DNA from: an uncultured Eubacterium sp.
GTDB lineage: Bacteria > Bacillota > Clostridia > Oscillospirales > Acutalibacteraceae
DNA length: 39,384 bases
Assembly: GCA_905233545.1 (NCBI GenBank)
Contig: CAJOEV010000013.1
Location: forward strand, 1 to 39,384
Direction: 5' to 3'
In this document: piece by piece, positions 1 through 7,055 of the stretch
Position numbering within the stretch: position 1 is the first letter of the stretch
Layout: every line of letters starts with the position of its first letter
Made by a program: the position numbers and the translations under genes
The notes under the pieces: generated by a model
What the model was told of the DNA's origin: nothing
The model's input: the letters and a program-made list of their open reading frames with translations, nothing else
The model's database searches: none

Positions 1-27
1 CATGCAACTAAATTATATCACAAAAAA

Positions 28-70
28 GACTGCATTCCTACCTTTCGGCGGGTTTGCAGTCGATTTTTTT
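28..70. terminator. bidirectional intrinsic terminator below trmB
   Basis: A 7-bp perfect stem GACTGCA (28-34) / TGCAGTC (55-61) is flanked by an A-run on the left (22-27) and a T-run on the right (64-70), so it could stop transcripts on both strands. It lies downstream of the minus-strand trmB stop. A second small hairpin, GGCTGT/ACAGCC, follows at 76-93. Confidence 0.75.
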
Positions 71-142
71 ATTCAGGCTGTTTTTTTACAGCCCCTTTTG
101 TTATAGTTTGGGGTTTCGGAACTCCGGGATTGGAACGCGCAA

Positions 143-814
143 CTATTTCATTCTTGCTTCGAGGCGGTAAATCGGGAAGCCTTGTGAGGAGAATTTTTCC
201 TCGTATTCGGTTACAATATTGCCCTCGAAATCGCTGCTATGCAAATCGAGCGAAATATTTGAAAGAATAAAGCCGTTATTTGAAAAGCTCTCGATTGAAT
301 ATTCAAAGAAGTGCATATTGTCCGTCTTTTGAAAAATCGGAGCGCCGTCTTTGAGGAGCTTTTTATATATCTCCAGAAATCTTTCATTTGTCAGCCTGTG
401 CGAAGCGTAGCGCTTTTTCGGGAACGGACACGAGAAATTGAGAAAAATGGTTTCAAAACTCTTCTCGGGAAGATAGGAGGGGAGATATTCGGCTAAGCAG
501 TCGAGGAACATAATGTTTTTCAGTCCCTTATCCTTTGCCGTTTCACATCCGCAGACAATAACGTCGCGGACTCTTTCAACGCAGAGAATATTTTTATCGG
601 GATTCTGCTCGGCAAAGGTGCAGGCAAACTGTCCCTTTCCGCCGCCGACTTCAAGATATACGGGATTATCGTTACCGAAAAGCGCCTTTAAATCAAGAAG
701 GTGCTTTTCATTTTCTGCGTCGTTAAAATTGAGGCTTTCGTTTCTCAGCGTGATTAAATAATCGCTTACAGCCTCAAGCCTTGATTCAAGATTTTTCTTA
801 TGTCTCGGTCTCAT
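143..814 (-). CDS. trmB: tRNA (guanine-N7-)-methyltransferase TrmB
   Basis: TrmB uses S-adenosylmethionine to methylate N7 of G46 in the variable loop of tRNA in the cytoplasm. The product of about 223 residues shows the AdoMet-binding loop (VYLEVGGGKGQF) followed by an acidic strand end (CVER), and a C-terminal FPKKRY...HRLT block typical of the family. The start at 814 (MRPRHKKN) is chosen because GGGTGAT sits just upstream. An in-frame ATG at 877 would add 21 hydrophobic residues and lies upstream of the promoter, so it is rejected. The usual SDPWPK motif reads SCPFPK here, replacing a conserved Asp with Cys and Trp with Phe. The gene lies 70 bp below the toxin-antitoxin pair but has its own promoter. 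The family call is firm; the effect of the motif change is unknown. Confidence 0.93.
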   Translation of the reverse strand: MRPRHKKNLESRLEAVSDYLITLRNESLNFNDAENEKHLLDLKALFGNDNPVYLEVGGGKGQFACTFAEQNPDKNILCVERVRDVIVCGCETAKDKGLKNIMFLDCLAEYLPSYLPEKSFETIFLNFSCPFPKKRYASHRLTNERFLEIYKKLLKDGAPIFQKTDNMHFFEYSIESFSNNGFILSNISLDLHSSDFEGNIVTEYEEKFSSQGFPIYRLEARMK

Positions 815-830
815 ATTTATCACCCAAAAC

Positions 831-859
831 ATTATAGTATTTTTCAAGACGCACTGCAA
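831..859 (-). promoter_or_regulatory. sigma-A type promoter of trmB
   Basis: Minus strand: -35 TTGCAG (859-854), 17-bp spacer, -10 TATAAT (836-831). The expected start is about 10 nt before the trmB ATG at 814, so the leader is short but includes the ribosome site. This promoter also rules out the longer reading of trmB from 877. Confidence 0.7.
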
Positions 860-884
860 GAGAAAAATAGCAGACACTTGTTTC

Positions 885-1205
885 TTATTGTATAATTATT
901 TTATTTGGTATATCGCTTGGTGCGTAGGCAATCATTACAATGTCGACTTGTTTAGACTGATTGTTTACAATATATAGAATGTCGTAATTTTTCACATTAA
1001 CAAAGCGTAGGTTTTTGCCTGCAAATCTTTCGCTGTCGTATTCACGGTAGCGTTCAGGCATTTCATTGAGCGATTTTATTATATCAATTATATCGTTGTA
1101 AAGATTTTCTGCCGACTGAGGAGCAAGAAGTACCTTTGCTATATAATCATAGATTTGATATAAATCGGCAATGGCGTTATCCGTTATATTAACCTTATAG
1201 CTCAT
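885..1205 (-). CDS. RelE/ParE-family toxin of a type II toxin-antitoxin system
   Basis: This 106-residue basic protein has the compact fold signature of the RelE/ParE superfamily: an N-terminal strand, two helices (IADLYQIYDYI and SAENLYNDIIDII), then the strand block RFVNVKNYDILYIVNN and the terminal VMIAYAPSDI. RelE-type members cleave mRNA in the ribosome; ParE-type members poison gyrase. The sequence alone does not decide which applies here. Its ATG overlaps the antitoxin stop as ATGA, the standard coupled arrangement with antitoxin first. Length matches the family (about 90-110). The final IIIQ end looks intact, with no frameshift. Expression is probably controlled from the promoter and palindrome upstream of the antitoxin. 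Confidence 0.88.
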   Translation of the reverse strand: MSYKVNITDNAIADLYQIYDYIAKVLLAPQSAENLYNDIIDIIKSLNEMPERYREYDSERFAGKNLRFVNVKNYDILYIVNNQSKQVDIVMIAYAPSDIPNKIIIQ

Positions 1206-1504
1206 ATATTATGCGCCTTTCTGAATTTGCTGTCGAATTCATCAATAGACATAGTTTTGCCTTGCTCTGCCGCTTCTATGCCTTCACTTATTTTTGCATA
1301 AAGTTCTTCTCTTGACATCTTTGTTGTATCAAGCGGGTTAGTCGGCAGCTTCATCTCGAAAGGCAAGCCACCCTGAAAGATGATTTGCTTATAGAACATA
1401 GTGATTGCGCTTGAAGCAGGAATACCGAGAGAGGCAAGAATACTTTCTGCCTGCTCTTTAACATTAGGTTCGACGCGCGCAGTAACATTAGCAGTTTTAG
1501 ACAT
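1202..1504 (-). CDS. RelB/DinJ-family antitoxin
   Basis: The 100-residue product begins with a ribbon-helix-helix type segment (NVTARVEPNVKEQAESILASLG followed by IPASSAITMFYKQII), the hallmark of RelB/DinJ antitoxins that bind operator DNA as dimers. The C-terminal half, rich in Glu and Lys and ending SKFRKAHNI, would wrap and neutralise the toxin. The start at 1504 is chosen because GGGAG lies 8 nt upstream; an ATG at 1522 would sit on top of that ribosome site. The stop overlaps the toxin start by 4 nt. Autoregulation by the antitoxin, alone or with the toxin, is known for the family and is supported here by the palindrome that covers the -35 box. Confidence 0.9.
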   Translation of the reverse strand: MSKTANVTARVEPNVKEQAESILASLGIPASSAITMFYKQIIFQGGLPFEMKLPTNPLDTTKMSREELYAKISEGIEAAEQGKTMSIDEFDSKFRKAHNI

Positions 1505-1536
1505 AATGAAAACTCCCTTCAAGAATTGTTATTATT

Positions 1537-1569
1537 ATTGTACCACAATGTAATGCAAATTGCAATACA
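1537..1569 (-). promoter_or_regulatory. promoter and operator-like palindrome of the toxin-antitoxin operon
   Basis: Minus strand: -35 TTGCAA (1565-1560), 17-bp spacer, -10 TACAAT (1542-1537). An inverted repeat centred on 1559 (TGCAA-A-TTGCA, extended outward with one mismatch to 1549-1569) covers the -35 box, as expected for an RHH antitoxin operator. Binding is inferred. Confidence 0.65.
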
Positions 1570-1639
1570 ATTATTGGCACAATCAAAAATGTGTGTTTAA
1601 AATGCCAAGTTTTGAGTTGTTGGCGTTTGCTGCCGGCGA

Positions 1640-2086
1640 TTATCTTTCTATATAACCCCATCCTTTTATGTCTTTAGGATTTCTGTAAATGATATTGCAG
1701 TAAAAGAAAAAAATATCGTAAGGAATACTTATGAACAAAAATCTGAATAATACTAAAATCAAAACAAGTCTTGAAACCGTTTCTGAATTGCCTGATGAAT
1801 ATAGCAAAACAATTATCGCAGAATAAACAGGTTCAAAAATTCTTATGCCATAAAACATTTTCAGATAATGCGGAACCTTGCACTGTTCCATATTGTATAT
1901 TCCAAAAATCTTTTGTGCGTTTGTGCGCTCTTTCAGATCTTTTTTTACTTTTGTTTTGCTTTTTTTATAGTAAAAAGCATATCTGCAATCCCTTCTTGCT
2001 CCCAAACCTTCTAGTAAAGAAAACACTACATCTAAGATTAAAACTAACTTTAAATCTTCTAATAAAAAGTTGAATAATTTAATCAT
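1640..2086 (-). CDS. small hypothetical membrane protein
   Basis: I do not recognise this 148-residue protein. It has a hydrophobic stretch near the N-terminus (about residues 10-28), a basic middle (KKSKTKVKKDLKER, about 41-54), and two strongly hydrophobic segments in the C-terminal half (about 85-100 and 107-130), ending in a polar tail WGYIER. The start is well supported: GGAGGA lies 8 nt upstream of the ATG. The gene follows immediately after the intrinsic terminator of the pspC operon, and no clear promoter is visible, so it would depend on read-through or a weak promoter. The toxin-antitoxin promoter is just downstream. It is likely real given the ribosome site, but its function is unknown. 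Confidence 0.6.
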   Translation of the reverse strand: MIKLFNFLLEDLKLVLILDVVFSLLEGLGARRDCRYAFYYKKSKTKVKKDLKERTNAQKIFGIYNMEQCKVPHYLKMFYGIRIFEPVYSAIIVLLYSSGNSETVSRLVLILVLFRFLFISIPYDIFFFYCNIIYRNPKDIKGWGYIER

Positions 2087-2106
2087 TCTGTCAAGTCCTC
2101 CTTTTT

Positions 2107-2137
2107 AAAAAACGCAGCGGATTTCTCCGCTGCGCCA
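2107..2137 (-). terminator. intrinsic terminator after pspC
   Basis: Minus strand: a perfect 9-bp stem (CGCAGCGGA 2113-2121 with TCCGCTGCG 2126-2134) with a 4-nt loop is followed by six T residues (2112-2107). It lies 4 nt beyond the pspC stop and directly before the ribosome site of the next gene. Confidence 0.88.
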
Positions 2138-2140
2138 TTT

Positions 2141-2374
2141 TTATTGATTATTGTTTACTTCGGTATATTCAACCTCGGTGTAGCCGTCGGGCTCATCGGG
2201 AATGATTATTGCACAGATGATGTAGGGAAGAATTCCAACTCCTCCGAAAACAACTGCCATTGCCCATACAAGTCTGACTATTGTCGGGTCAATGTCAAAG
2301 TATTTTGCAATTCCCGAGCAAACTCCCGAAAGCATTTTGTTTGAAGTGTCTTTATAAAGCTTTTTGACTGCCAT
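2141..2374 (-). CDS. PspC-domain membrane protein
   Basis: The 77-residue product is a single PspC domain: a basic start MAVKKLYKDTSNKMLSGVCSGIAKYF, then DPTIVRLVWAMAVVFGGVGILPYIICAIIIP forming one or two membrane segments, and an acidic tail. PspC proteins sit in the cytoplasmic membrane and act in envelope-stress responses in several phyla; in Firmicutes the exact role is less clear. AGAGG precedes the ATG by 7 nt. It is the last gene of the NfeD-SPFH-PspC set, 11 bp after the SPFH stop, and is followed by a strong terminator. The cluster context supports a membrane-homeostasis role. The domain call is firm and the function is inferred. Confidence 0.88.
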   Translation of the reverse strand: MAVKKLYKDTSNKMLSGVCSGIAKYFDIDPTIVRLVWAMAVVFGGVGILPYIICAIIIPDEPDGYTEVEYTEVNNNQ

Positions 2375-2385
2375 ATTAAAACCTC

Positions 2386-3309
2386 TTATTTTGTTGCCTG
2401 AATTACTCCCTCTGCAAGACCTGCAATGCCCTGAATTTCCGAGGGGATAATGATTTTTGTTGCCTGTCCGTCTGCTGCCTTTGCGAATGCTTCAAGTGCC
2501 TTGAGCTTAAGAACGCCTTCGTTTGCATCTGCCTCGTTTAAGAGTTTGATTGCATCTGCGGTTGCTCTCTGAACAGCTTCAATTGCCTGAGCCTCACCCT
2601 CAGCCTCGCGGATTTTTGCTTCTTTAACAGCTTCTGCGCGAAGGATTGCCGACTGCTTTTCTGCCTCAGCTTCAAGAATTTTTGATTCCTTGTGACCTTC
2701 TGCAACAAGGATTCTTGATTGCTTTTCACCCTCTGCGCGAAGGATTGCTTCTCTTCTCTCACGCTCTGCCTTCATTTGCTTTTCCATTGCGTCCTGAATC
2801 TCGCGCGGGGGAATGATGTTTTTAAGTTCAACTCTGTTTACCTTAATGCCCCAGGGATCGGTTGCTTCATCAAGAATTACTCTGATTTTAGCATTGATTG
2901 TGTCCCTTGATGTGAGTGTTGAGTCAAGCTCAAGCTCGCCGATGATGTTACGAAGGGTTGTTGCCGAAAGATTCTCGATTGCCGAAATCGGGCTTTCAAC
3001 TCCGTAGCAGTAGAGTTTCGGGTCGGTAATCTGGAAGAATACAACCGTGTCTATCTGCATTGTTACATTATCCTTTGTGATAACGGGCTGGGGTTTGAAG
3101 TCAACAACCTGCTCCTTTAAAGAAACGGTTTTTGCCATTCTGTCAACAAAGGGGATTTTTACATGAAGTCCCGTTGGCCAGGTTGAGTGATATGTTCCGA
3201 GTCTTTCAATAACAACTGCTTTTGACTGGGGAACAACTCTGATGTTTGCAAAAATGAGTCCTGCAATAGCAAGCAGAATTAAGATTACTAAGATTACAAA
3301 TGGTGACAT
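2386..3309 (-). CDS. SPFH/stomatin-family membrane protein (QmcA-like)
   Basis: A 307-residue SPFH (band 7) protein. Residues 1-22 form an N-terminal membrane anchor (FVILVILILLAIAGLIFA), followed by the SPFH domain (VVPQSKAVVIERLGTYHSTWPTGLHVKIPFVD) to about residue 190. A long Glu/Ala/Lys-rich coiled coil follows (repeated AEGEKQSRI, AEAEKQSAI, AEGEAQAIE units, about 175-245), then a Gly/Ala-rich C-terminal oligomerisation region. Such proteins form ring-like membrane scaffolds (flotillin/QmcA type) that organise membrane proteins and proteases. The ribosome site GGAG lies 7 nt before the ATG. Its neighbour upstream is NfeD, the standard genetic partner of SPFH proteins, with which it forms a functional pair. 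Confidence 0.94.
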   Translation of the reverse strand: MSPFVILVILILLAIAGLIFANIRVVPQSKAVVIERLGTYHSTWPTGLHVKIPFVDRMAKTVSLKEQVVDFKPQPVITKDNVTMQIDTVVFFQITDPKLYCYGVESPISAIENLSATTLRNIIGELELDSTLTSRDTINAKIRVILDEATDPWGIKVNRVELKNIIPPREIQDAMEKQMKAERERREAILRAEGEKQSRILVAEGHKESKILEAEAEKQSAILRAEAVKEAKIREAEGEAQAIEAVQRATADAIKLLNEADANEGVLKLKALEAFAKAADGQATKIIIPSEIQGIAGLAEGVIQATK

Positions 3310-3344
3310 AACTTTTCTCCTTTATTTGTTATAAATTTACGGCT

Positions 3345-3782
3345 TCAGCTGCCGATTTTTACTATTAGTTTTACTCCGTCGATTCTTTCAACGGTCACAA
3401 CGGTGTTCTCGGGAATGATACTGCCGTCTGAAGAACGCGCTGTCCAGACTTTACCGTCTGTTTTAACTTTAACTTGACCTTTTGCCTCAAGGTTGTTTAT
3501 TTCTTCGCATACAACAGCCTCTTCACCGATACATCGGTCTGCGTTTGTTTTTTCAAAATTCCTGTTGATTTTCTTTTTGACAATAGGTCGGGTTGCAACA
3601 AGCGCAATAACTGTTACGGCAATGAATATAATCACCTGAACTGCAAACGATGCCGAACATAACGATGCAACAAGTGCTGCAATAGCTCCGAGCACAAACC
3701 AAATTGAAACCAATTGCGTTGTCATACCTTCAAGAATTCCGAAAACGACTATCGCAACTGCCCAAACGATATACTCTTTCAT
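3345..3782 (-). CDS. NfeD-family membrane protein with OB fold
   Basis: The 145-residue protein has N-terminal hydrophobic segments (VWAVAIVVFGILEGM, VSIWFVLGAIAALVASL, VQVIIFIAVTVIALVATRP; about residues 4-75) and a C-terminal OB-fold domain (CIGEEAVVCEEI...KVWTARSSDGSIIPENTVVTVERIDGVKLIV). This is the short NfeD type without the serine-protease domain. The start at 3782 is fixed by GGAGG 8 nt upstream; an upstream ATG at 3812 precedes that ribosome site. It is the first gene of a three-gene membrane cluster. The OB-fold domain is thought to contact the SPFH partner. Family call firm. Confidence 0.92.
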   Translation of the reverse strand: MKEYIVWAVAIVVFGILEGMTTQLVSIWFVLGAIAALVASLCSASFAVQVIIFIAVTVIALVATRPIVKKKINRNFEKTNADRCIGEEAVVCEEINNLEAKGQVKVKTDGKVWTARSSDGSIIPENTVVTVERIDGVKLIVKIGS

Positions 3783-4008
3783 TCTCCTCACCTCCATATA
3801 CCGTTTTAACACAGGATGAAAACTTTTATATCATTATTATATGCATATTTAATGTTGTTTCCTTTTCCATATGTTGAGCCAATTATACCATATTTTTGCA
3901 AAAAAATCAATATGTTGTGCAATCGGCAAAATGAGATTTACACATTGTTAATAAATATATACAAGTCCTTGTATACCCGATTTTTATGTGTTATTCCTGT
4001 TGTATACA

Positions 4009-4048
4009 AAAGCGAACCTGCTCATATTTGTATGAACAGGTTCGCTTT
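4009..4048. terminator. long-stem terminator between the GNAT-like gene and the NfeD cluster
   Basis: A perfect 12-bp stem, AAAGCGAACCTG (4009-4020) with CAGGTTCGCTTT (4037-4048), encloses a 16-nt loop. It lies 26 bp beyond the minus-strand stop at 4074. Both flanks are T-containing but neither U-tract is long, so it may act as a terminator or as an mRNA 3' stabiliser. The rest of 3783-4073 shows only AT-rich DNA without a convincing gene. Confidence 0.65.
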
Positions 4049-4073
4049 ATTTATAACATATTAATAGTATTTA

Positions 4074-4751
4074 TTATTCGTTTTCTTCACCGTCTTCGCC
4101 TTCTTCGGGTTCTTCATCGATTAATATCGGTTTGAAATCTTCGATGAGCTTTGCGGGTTTCGACATATCATTTTCATAATAGGTCATAATTGTTTCAAAA
4201 TACTGAGTTCCCTGGAACTGCTTTTCATATGCGGTTTCAAATCCCAGTTCGCCCATAATTGCATTTGATTTTTTTGAGAAGGTCTCGTAAACAATCATAA
4301 AGTTCTGTTCTTTGGACAGTTTTATTGCTTCTTTTGCAAGCTCCTCAACAATATCGGCATTTTTCAGCGTTGCATAAACCGTCATAATCTTTGTGTTAAT
4401 GTATGCGGGCGCAACAATTTCCGCAAGATAGAAAATATTGCCTTGATGATATTGAATATTTGCATAGGGATTTTTATATTTTTTTATCTTTTTTGCACCC
4501 ATACCTTTGTCTTTGGTGTGAAACTCATTGATATCAACAAGAGTGACAATAATATCGCGGTTTTCATTTGTTAAGATTAATTCGTTTTTGTTCCATTTTC
4601 CAAGGAAGTAACAAAAATAATCCTCAATGAATTTTTGCCTGTTTTTTCCGTTTTTGCAATAAAACATAAACGCAGGATGAGTAACAAGCTTAGGAGCAAC
4701 CTGAGCGCTTATTTCTTTTATTTCCTTTTTTGAAAGATTTTTAAGAAGCAT
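4074..4751 (-). CDS. divergent GNAT-fold-like protein, function unknown
   Basis: A 225-residue soluble protein. The part from about residue 115 to 195 resembles the core and C-terminus of GNAT acetyltransferases: a strand ending in KIMTVYATL, a helix VEELAKEAIKLSKEQ, a strand FMIVYET, and the closing GELGFETAYEKQFQGTQYFETIMTYY. The N-terminal half (HPAFMFYCKNGKNRQKFIEDYFCYFLGKW) also matches GNAT-like proteins of Clostridia. The glycine-rich acetyl-CoA loop is not evident, so catalytic activity is uncertain. The C-terminus is very acidic (about 14 of the last 18 residues are Asp or Glu). It starts 1 nt after the MATE stop with GAGGAT upstream, so the two are probably translated together. Confidence 0.55.
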   Translation of the reverse strand: MLLKNLSKKEIKEISAQVAPKLVTHPAFMFYCKNGKNRQKFIEDYFCYFLGKWNKNELILTNENRDIIVTLVDINEFHTKDKGMGAKKIKKYKNPYANIQYHQGNIFYLAEIVAPAYINTKIMTVYATLKNADIVEELAKEAIKLSKEQNFMIVYETFSKKSNAIMGELGFETAYEKQFQGTQYFETIMTYYENDMSKPAKLIEDFKPILIDEEPEEGEDGEENE

Positions 4752-4752
4752 A

Positions 4753-6141
4753 TCAATATCCTCTTTTTTTGAGTTCGTTTATTAATGAGGAAAACATAAT
4801 CAGCGAGAGAATAATGCAGAAATAATCAGCAGCGGGCTGAGCCCAGATTATGCCTTCAAGACCTATTAATTTATCCATAATGACCAGCATCGGAAGGAAA
4901 ACAAGTCCCTGACGGCTGACGGCGAGAATAAGCGACCTTCCGCCTTTTCCCATTCCCTGGAATGCGAAGTTAATTATAAACATAACGCCGACAAACGGTC
5001 CTGCGCTCATAAGTGCAGTAAGCATTTTAACGCCGTATTCAATAACCTCTTTGTTATCAATAAAGCTTGCAACAACCTGTTCTCTGAAGAAAATATAGAA
5101 AACGGTCATAACCGAACCGATAATGATGTTGCACAGCATTGAAAAACGAATGCTTTTTTTCATTCTGTCGATGTTCTTTGCTCCGTAGCAATAGCCTACA
5201 AGGGGCTGAATACCCTGGGCAAGACCAATCTGAAGCATAACAACAAGCATATTTGCTTTCATTGCAACGCCCATTGCTGCAACGGCGGTATCGCCGTACT
5301 GTGAAAGGAACATATTGACAATAATGTTTGAAAGGCTCATGAGAAGATTGTTCAGGGAAGCGGGAAGTCCGACGCTTATAACGCCCTTTGCAATTCCGTT
5401 TTTTGCCGAAAAGCGCTTCGGAGTAATTGAAAGAATTGATTTTCCTTTCAGAAAATATGCAAGGAAGAATAAAACCGAAACAACATTTCCCAGAACCGTT
5501 GCAATTGCAGCGCCTGCAACGCCCATATCCAAGCCAAACGGAAGGTTGAAGAAAAAAAGCTTTTCGCCTTTTCCGAGAATAAAAATCGGGTCAAGAACAA
5601 TGTTTGTAAGCTGACCGATAACCATTCCGATCATTGATTCTTTAGCTGCGCCTTCGCCCCTGATAAGATTTGCAACCGTTATCGCAGCAACAATAATCGG
5701 TGCGCCGAGCGCAACCCAGAAAAGATAGCTTTCGCCGAAGCCTACGCTTGCATCGGAAGCTCCGATTAAATAAAGAAGCGGAGTTTTGAAAATCATGAAG
5801 ATTGCGCCGAGAATAATTCCGCACAGAATTGATGTGTAAATACAAAACGAGGATATGGATTTGATTATATCCTTTTTGCCTTCTCCGAGAGAACGGCTGA
5901 TAAATGCACATCCGCCGACTCCGAAAAGATTTCCGATTGCAATAAACAGAAAGAACAGCGGCATTGAAAGCGAAACCGCCGAAACCTGGTTTGCGTCGCC
6001 TGTCTGACCGACGAAAAATGTGTCGGCAAGATTATATATTATGTTTATAAGCATTCCGAGCATACTCGGAAGTGCAAGGGCTGCGACTGCTTTGGGTATG
6101 CTGTAGTCGCTGAAAACCTTGGTGTTATCTTTTTTTGCCAT
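4753..6141 (-). CDS. MATE-family multidrug/cation antiporter
   Basis: The 462-residue integral membrane protein has about 12 hydrophobic segments and the MATE signatures PSMLGMLINIIYNLADTFFVG near the N-terminus, the Gly-rich LFIAIGNLFGVGGCAFISR, and a second repeat half starting at VGLPASLNNLLMSLSNIIVN. MATE proteins export drugs or metabolites from the cytoplasm using Na+ or H+ gradients; the substrate cannot be read from sequence. Its ATG follows the rsmA stop as TAG-T-ATG with no Shine-Dalgarno motif, so translation probably depends on ribosomes finishing rsmA. The GNAT-like gene follows 1 nt after its stop. The length matches the family. Confidence 0.93.
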   Translation of the reverse strand: MAKKDNTKVFSDYSIPKAVAALALPSMLGMLINIIYNLADTFFVGQTGDANQVSAVSLSMPLFFLFIAIGNLFGVGGCAFISRSLGEGKKDIIKSISSFCIYTSILCGIILGAIFMIFKTPLLYLIGASDASVGFGESYLFWVALGAPIIVAAITVANLIRGEGAAKESMIGMVIGQLTNIVLDPIFILGKGEKLFFFNLPFGLDMGVAGAAIATVLGNVVSVLFFLAYFLKGKSILSITPKRFSAKNGIAKGVISVGLPASLNNLLMSLSNIIVNMFLSQYGDTAVAAMGVAMKANMLVVMLQIGLAQGIQPLVGYCYGAKNIDRMKKSIRFSMLCNIIIGSVMTVFYIFFREQVVASFIDNKEVIEYGVKMLTALMSAGPFVGVMFIINFAFQGMGKGGRSLILAVSRQGLVFLPMLVIMDKLIGLEGIIWAQPAADYFCIILSLIMFSSLINELKKRGY

Positions 6142-6142
6142 A

Positions 6143-7012
6143 CTAAAAGATTAAGCCGTAAAGACTTACAAAGTCCTCCATAGTTAATTCTTCAGCTCTT
6201 ATGTTAGGATTGAGTGAGAGCTGAGAAAGACAGTTTATAATTTCGCTTTTTTGAATTCCGAGCGTTGCCGAAACGGAATTAACAAGCGTTTTTCTTCGCT
6301 GTGCAAAAGCAGCGCGAATGAGTGAAAAAAACTTTTTTTCATCACTGACAGGGTATTTTTGATTGCCGTTTACGCTGATTTTTATAACCGCGCTGTCGAC
6401 TTTCGGTGAGGGCATAAAGCTTTCTCTTTTAACTTCAAAAAGAATTTCAGCCTCTCCGTAGTATTTAACCGCTGCCGTGACTGCGCCCGCCTTTCTTGTT
6501 CCCATATCTGCACAAAGGCGTTCTGCAGCCTCCTTTTGAACCATAACAACAATCTCGCTTATGGGAAGTCTTTCTTCAAGAAGCTTCATAATCAGCGGTG
6601 AGGTTATGTAGTAGGGGAGATTGGCGCAGAATTTTATTTCTTCATATCCCGAAAGATGCTCAAGGATAAGTTTATTTAAATCAAGCTTGAGCGCATCGCC
6701 CTCAATGAGTTCAAAATTATCATAGTCGCAGAGTGTTTCAGCAAGAATCGGATAAAGCCTTTTATCAAGCTCAATTGCCGCAACCTTTCCTGCGGTTTTG
6801 CAAAGCTCTTTTGTCAGAACACCGATTCCGGGGCCTACTTCAATAACAGCAGTGCTTTCGTCTGCACCGAGATATTCAGCCATTGCAGGACAGATTTCGT
6901 CATCAATCAGAAAATTCTGCCCAAGTGCTTTTGAAAAATTGAATCCGTGCTTTTTCAGCAGAGCTTCAACTGTTCGGTAATCGCAAAGATTATAGTTTGT
7001 TTCATTTCCCAT
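6143..7012 (-). CDS. rsmA: 16S rRNA dimethyladenosine transferase RsmA (KsgA)
   Basis: RsmA dimethylates two adjacent adenines in helix 45 of 16S rRNA (A1518/A1519 in E. coli numbering), a late step of small-subunit assembly, and its loss gives kasugamycin resistance. The 289-residue protein has the N-terminal KALGQNFLIDD block, the AdoMet loop VIEVGPGIGVLTKEL, the acidic AAIELD, and the catalytic NLPYYITSP motif, followed by the C-terminal helical domain. No ribosome site precedes the ATG. A promoter ends 11 nt upstream, which suggests a leaderless or nearly leaderless mRNA. It is the first gene of the rsmA-MATE-GNAT-like run. Confidence 0.96.
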   Translation of the reverse strand: MGNETNYNLCDYRTVEALLKKHGFNFSKALGQNFLIDDEICPAMAEYLGADESTAVIEVGPGIGVLTKELCKTAGKVAAIELDKRLYPILAETLCDYDNFELIEGDALKLDLNKLILEHLSGYEEIKFCANLPYYITSPLIMKLLEERLPISEIVVMVQKEAAERLCADMGTRKAGAVTAAVKYYGEAEILFEVKRESFMPSPKVDSAVIKISVNGNQKYPVSDEKKFFSLIRAAFAQRRKTLVNSVSATLGIQKSEIINCLSQLSLNPNIRAEELTMEDFVSLYGLIF

Positions 7013-7023
7013 ATCGAAAAATC

Positions 7024-7052
7024 ATTCTATCATATTTATACATTTATATCAA
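7024..7052 (-). promoter_or_regulatory. promoter of rsmA, possibly giving a leaderless mRNA
   Basis: Minus strand: -35 TTGATA (7052-7047), 17-bp spacer, -10 TAGAAT (7029-7024). Only 11 nt separate the -10 box from the ATG at 7012, so initiation at the usual distance would leave 2-5 nt of leader. No Shine-Dalgarno motif is present. The box pair lies just outside the response regulator stop. Confidence 0.55.
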
Positions 7053-7055
7053 TAA

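Noticed and set aside
815-877. Longer TrmB starting at 877
   Set aside because: The extra region contains the promoter -10 box and has no ribosome site; the ATG at 814 has a good one.
3816-4064. Plus-strand open frame of 82 codons in the gap after NfeD
   Set aside because: No ribosome site, and it runs through the terminator hairpin at 4009-4048. The residues look like translated AT-rich intergenic DNA.
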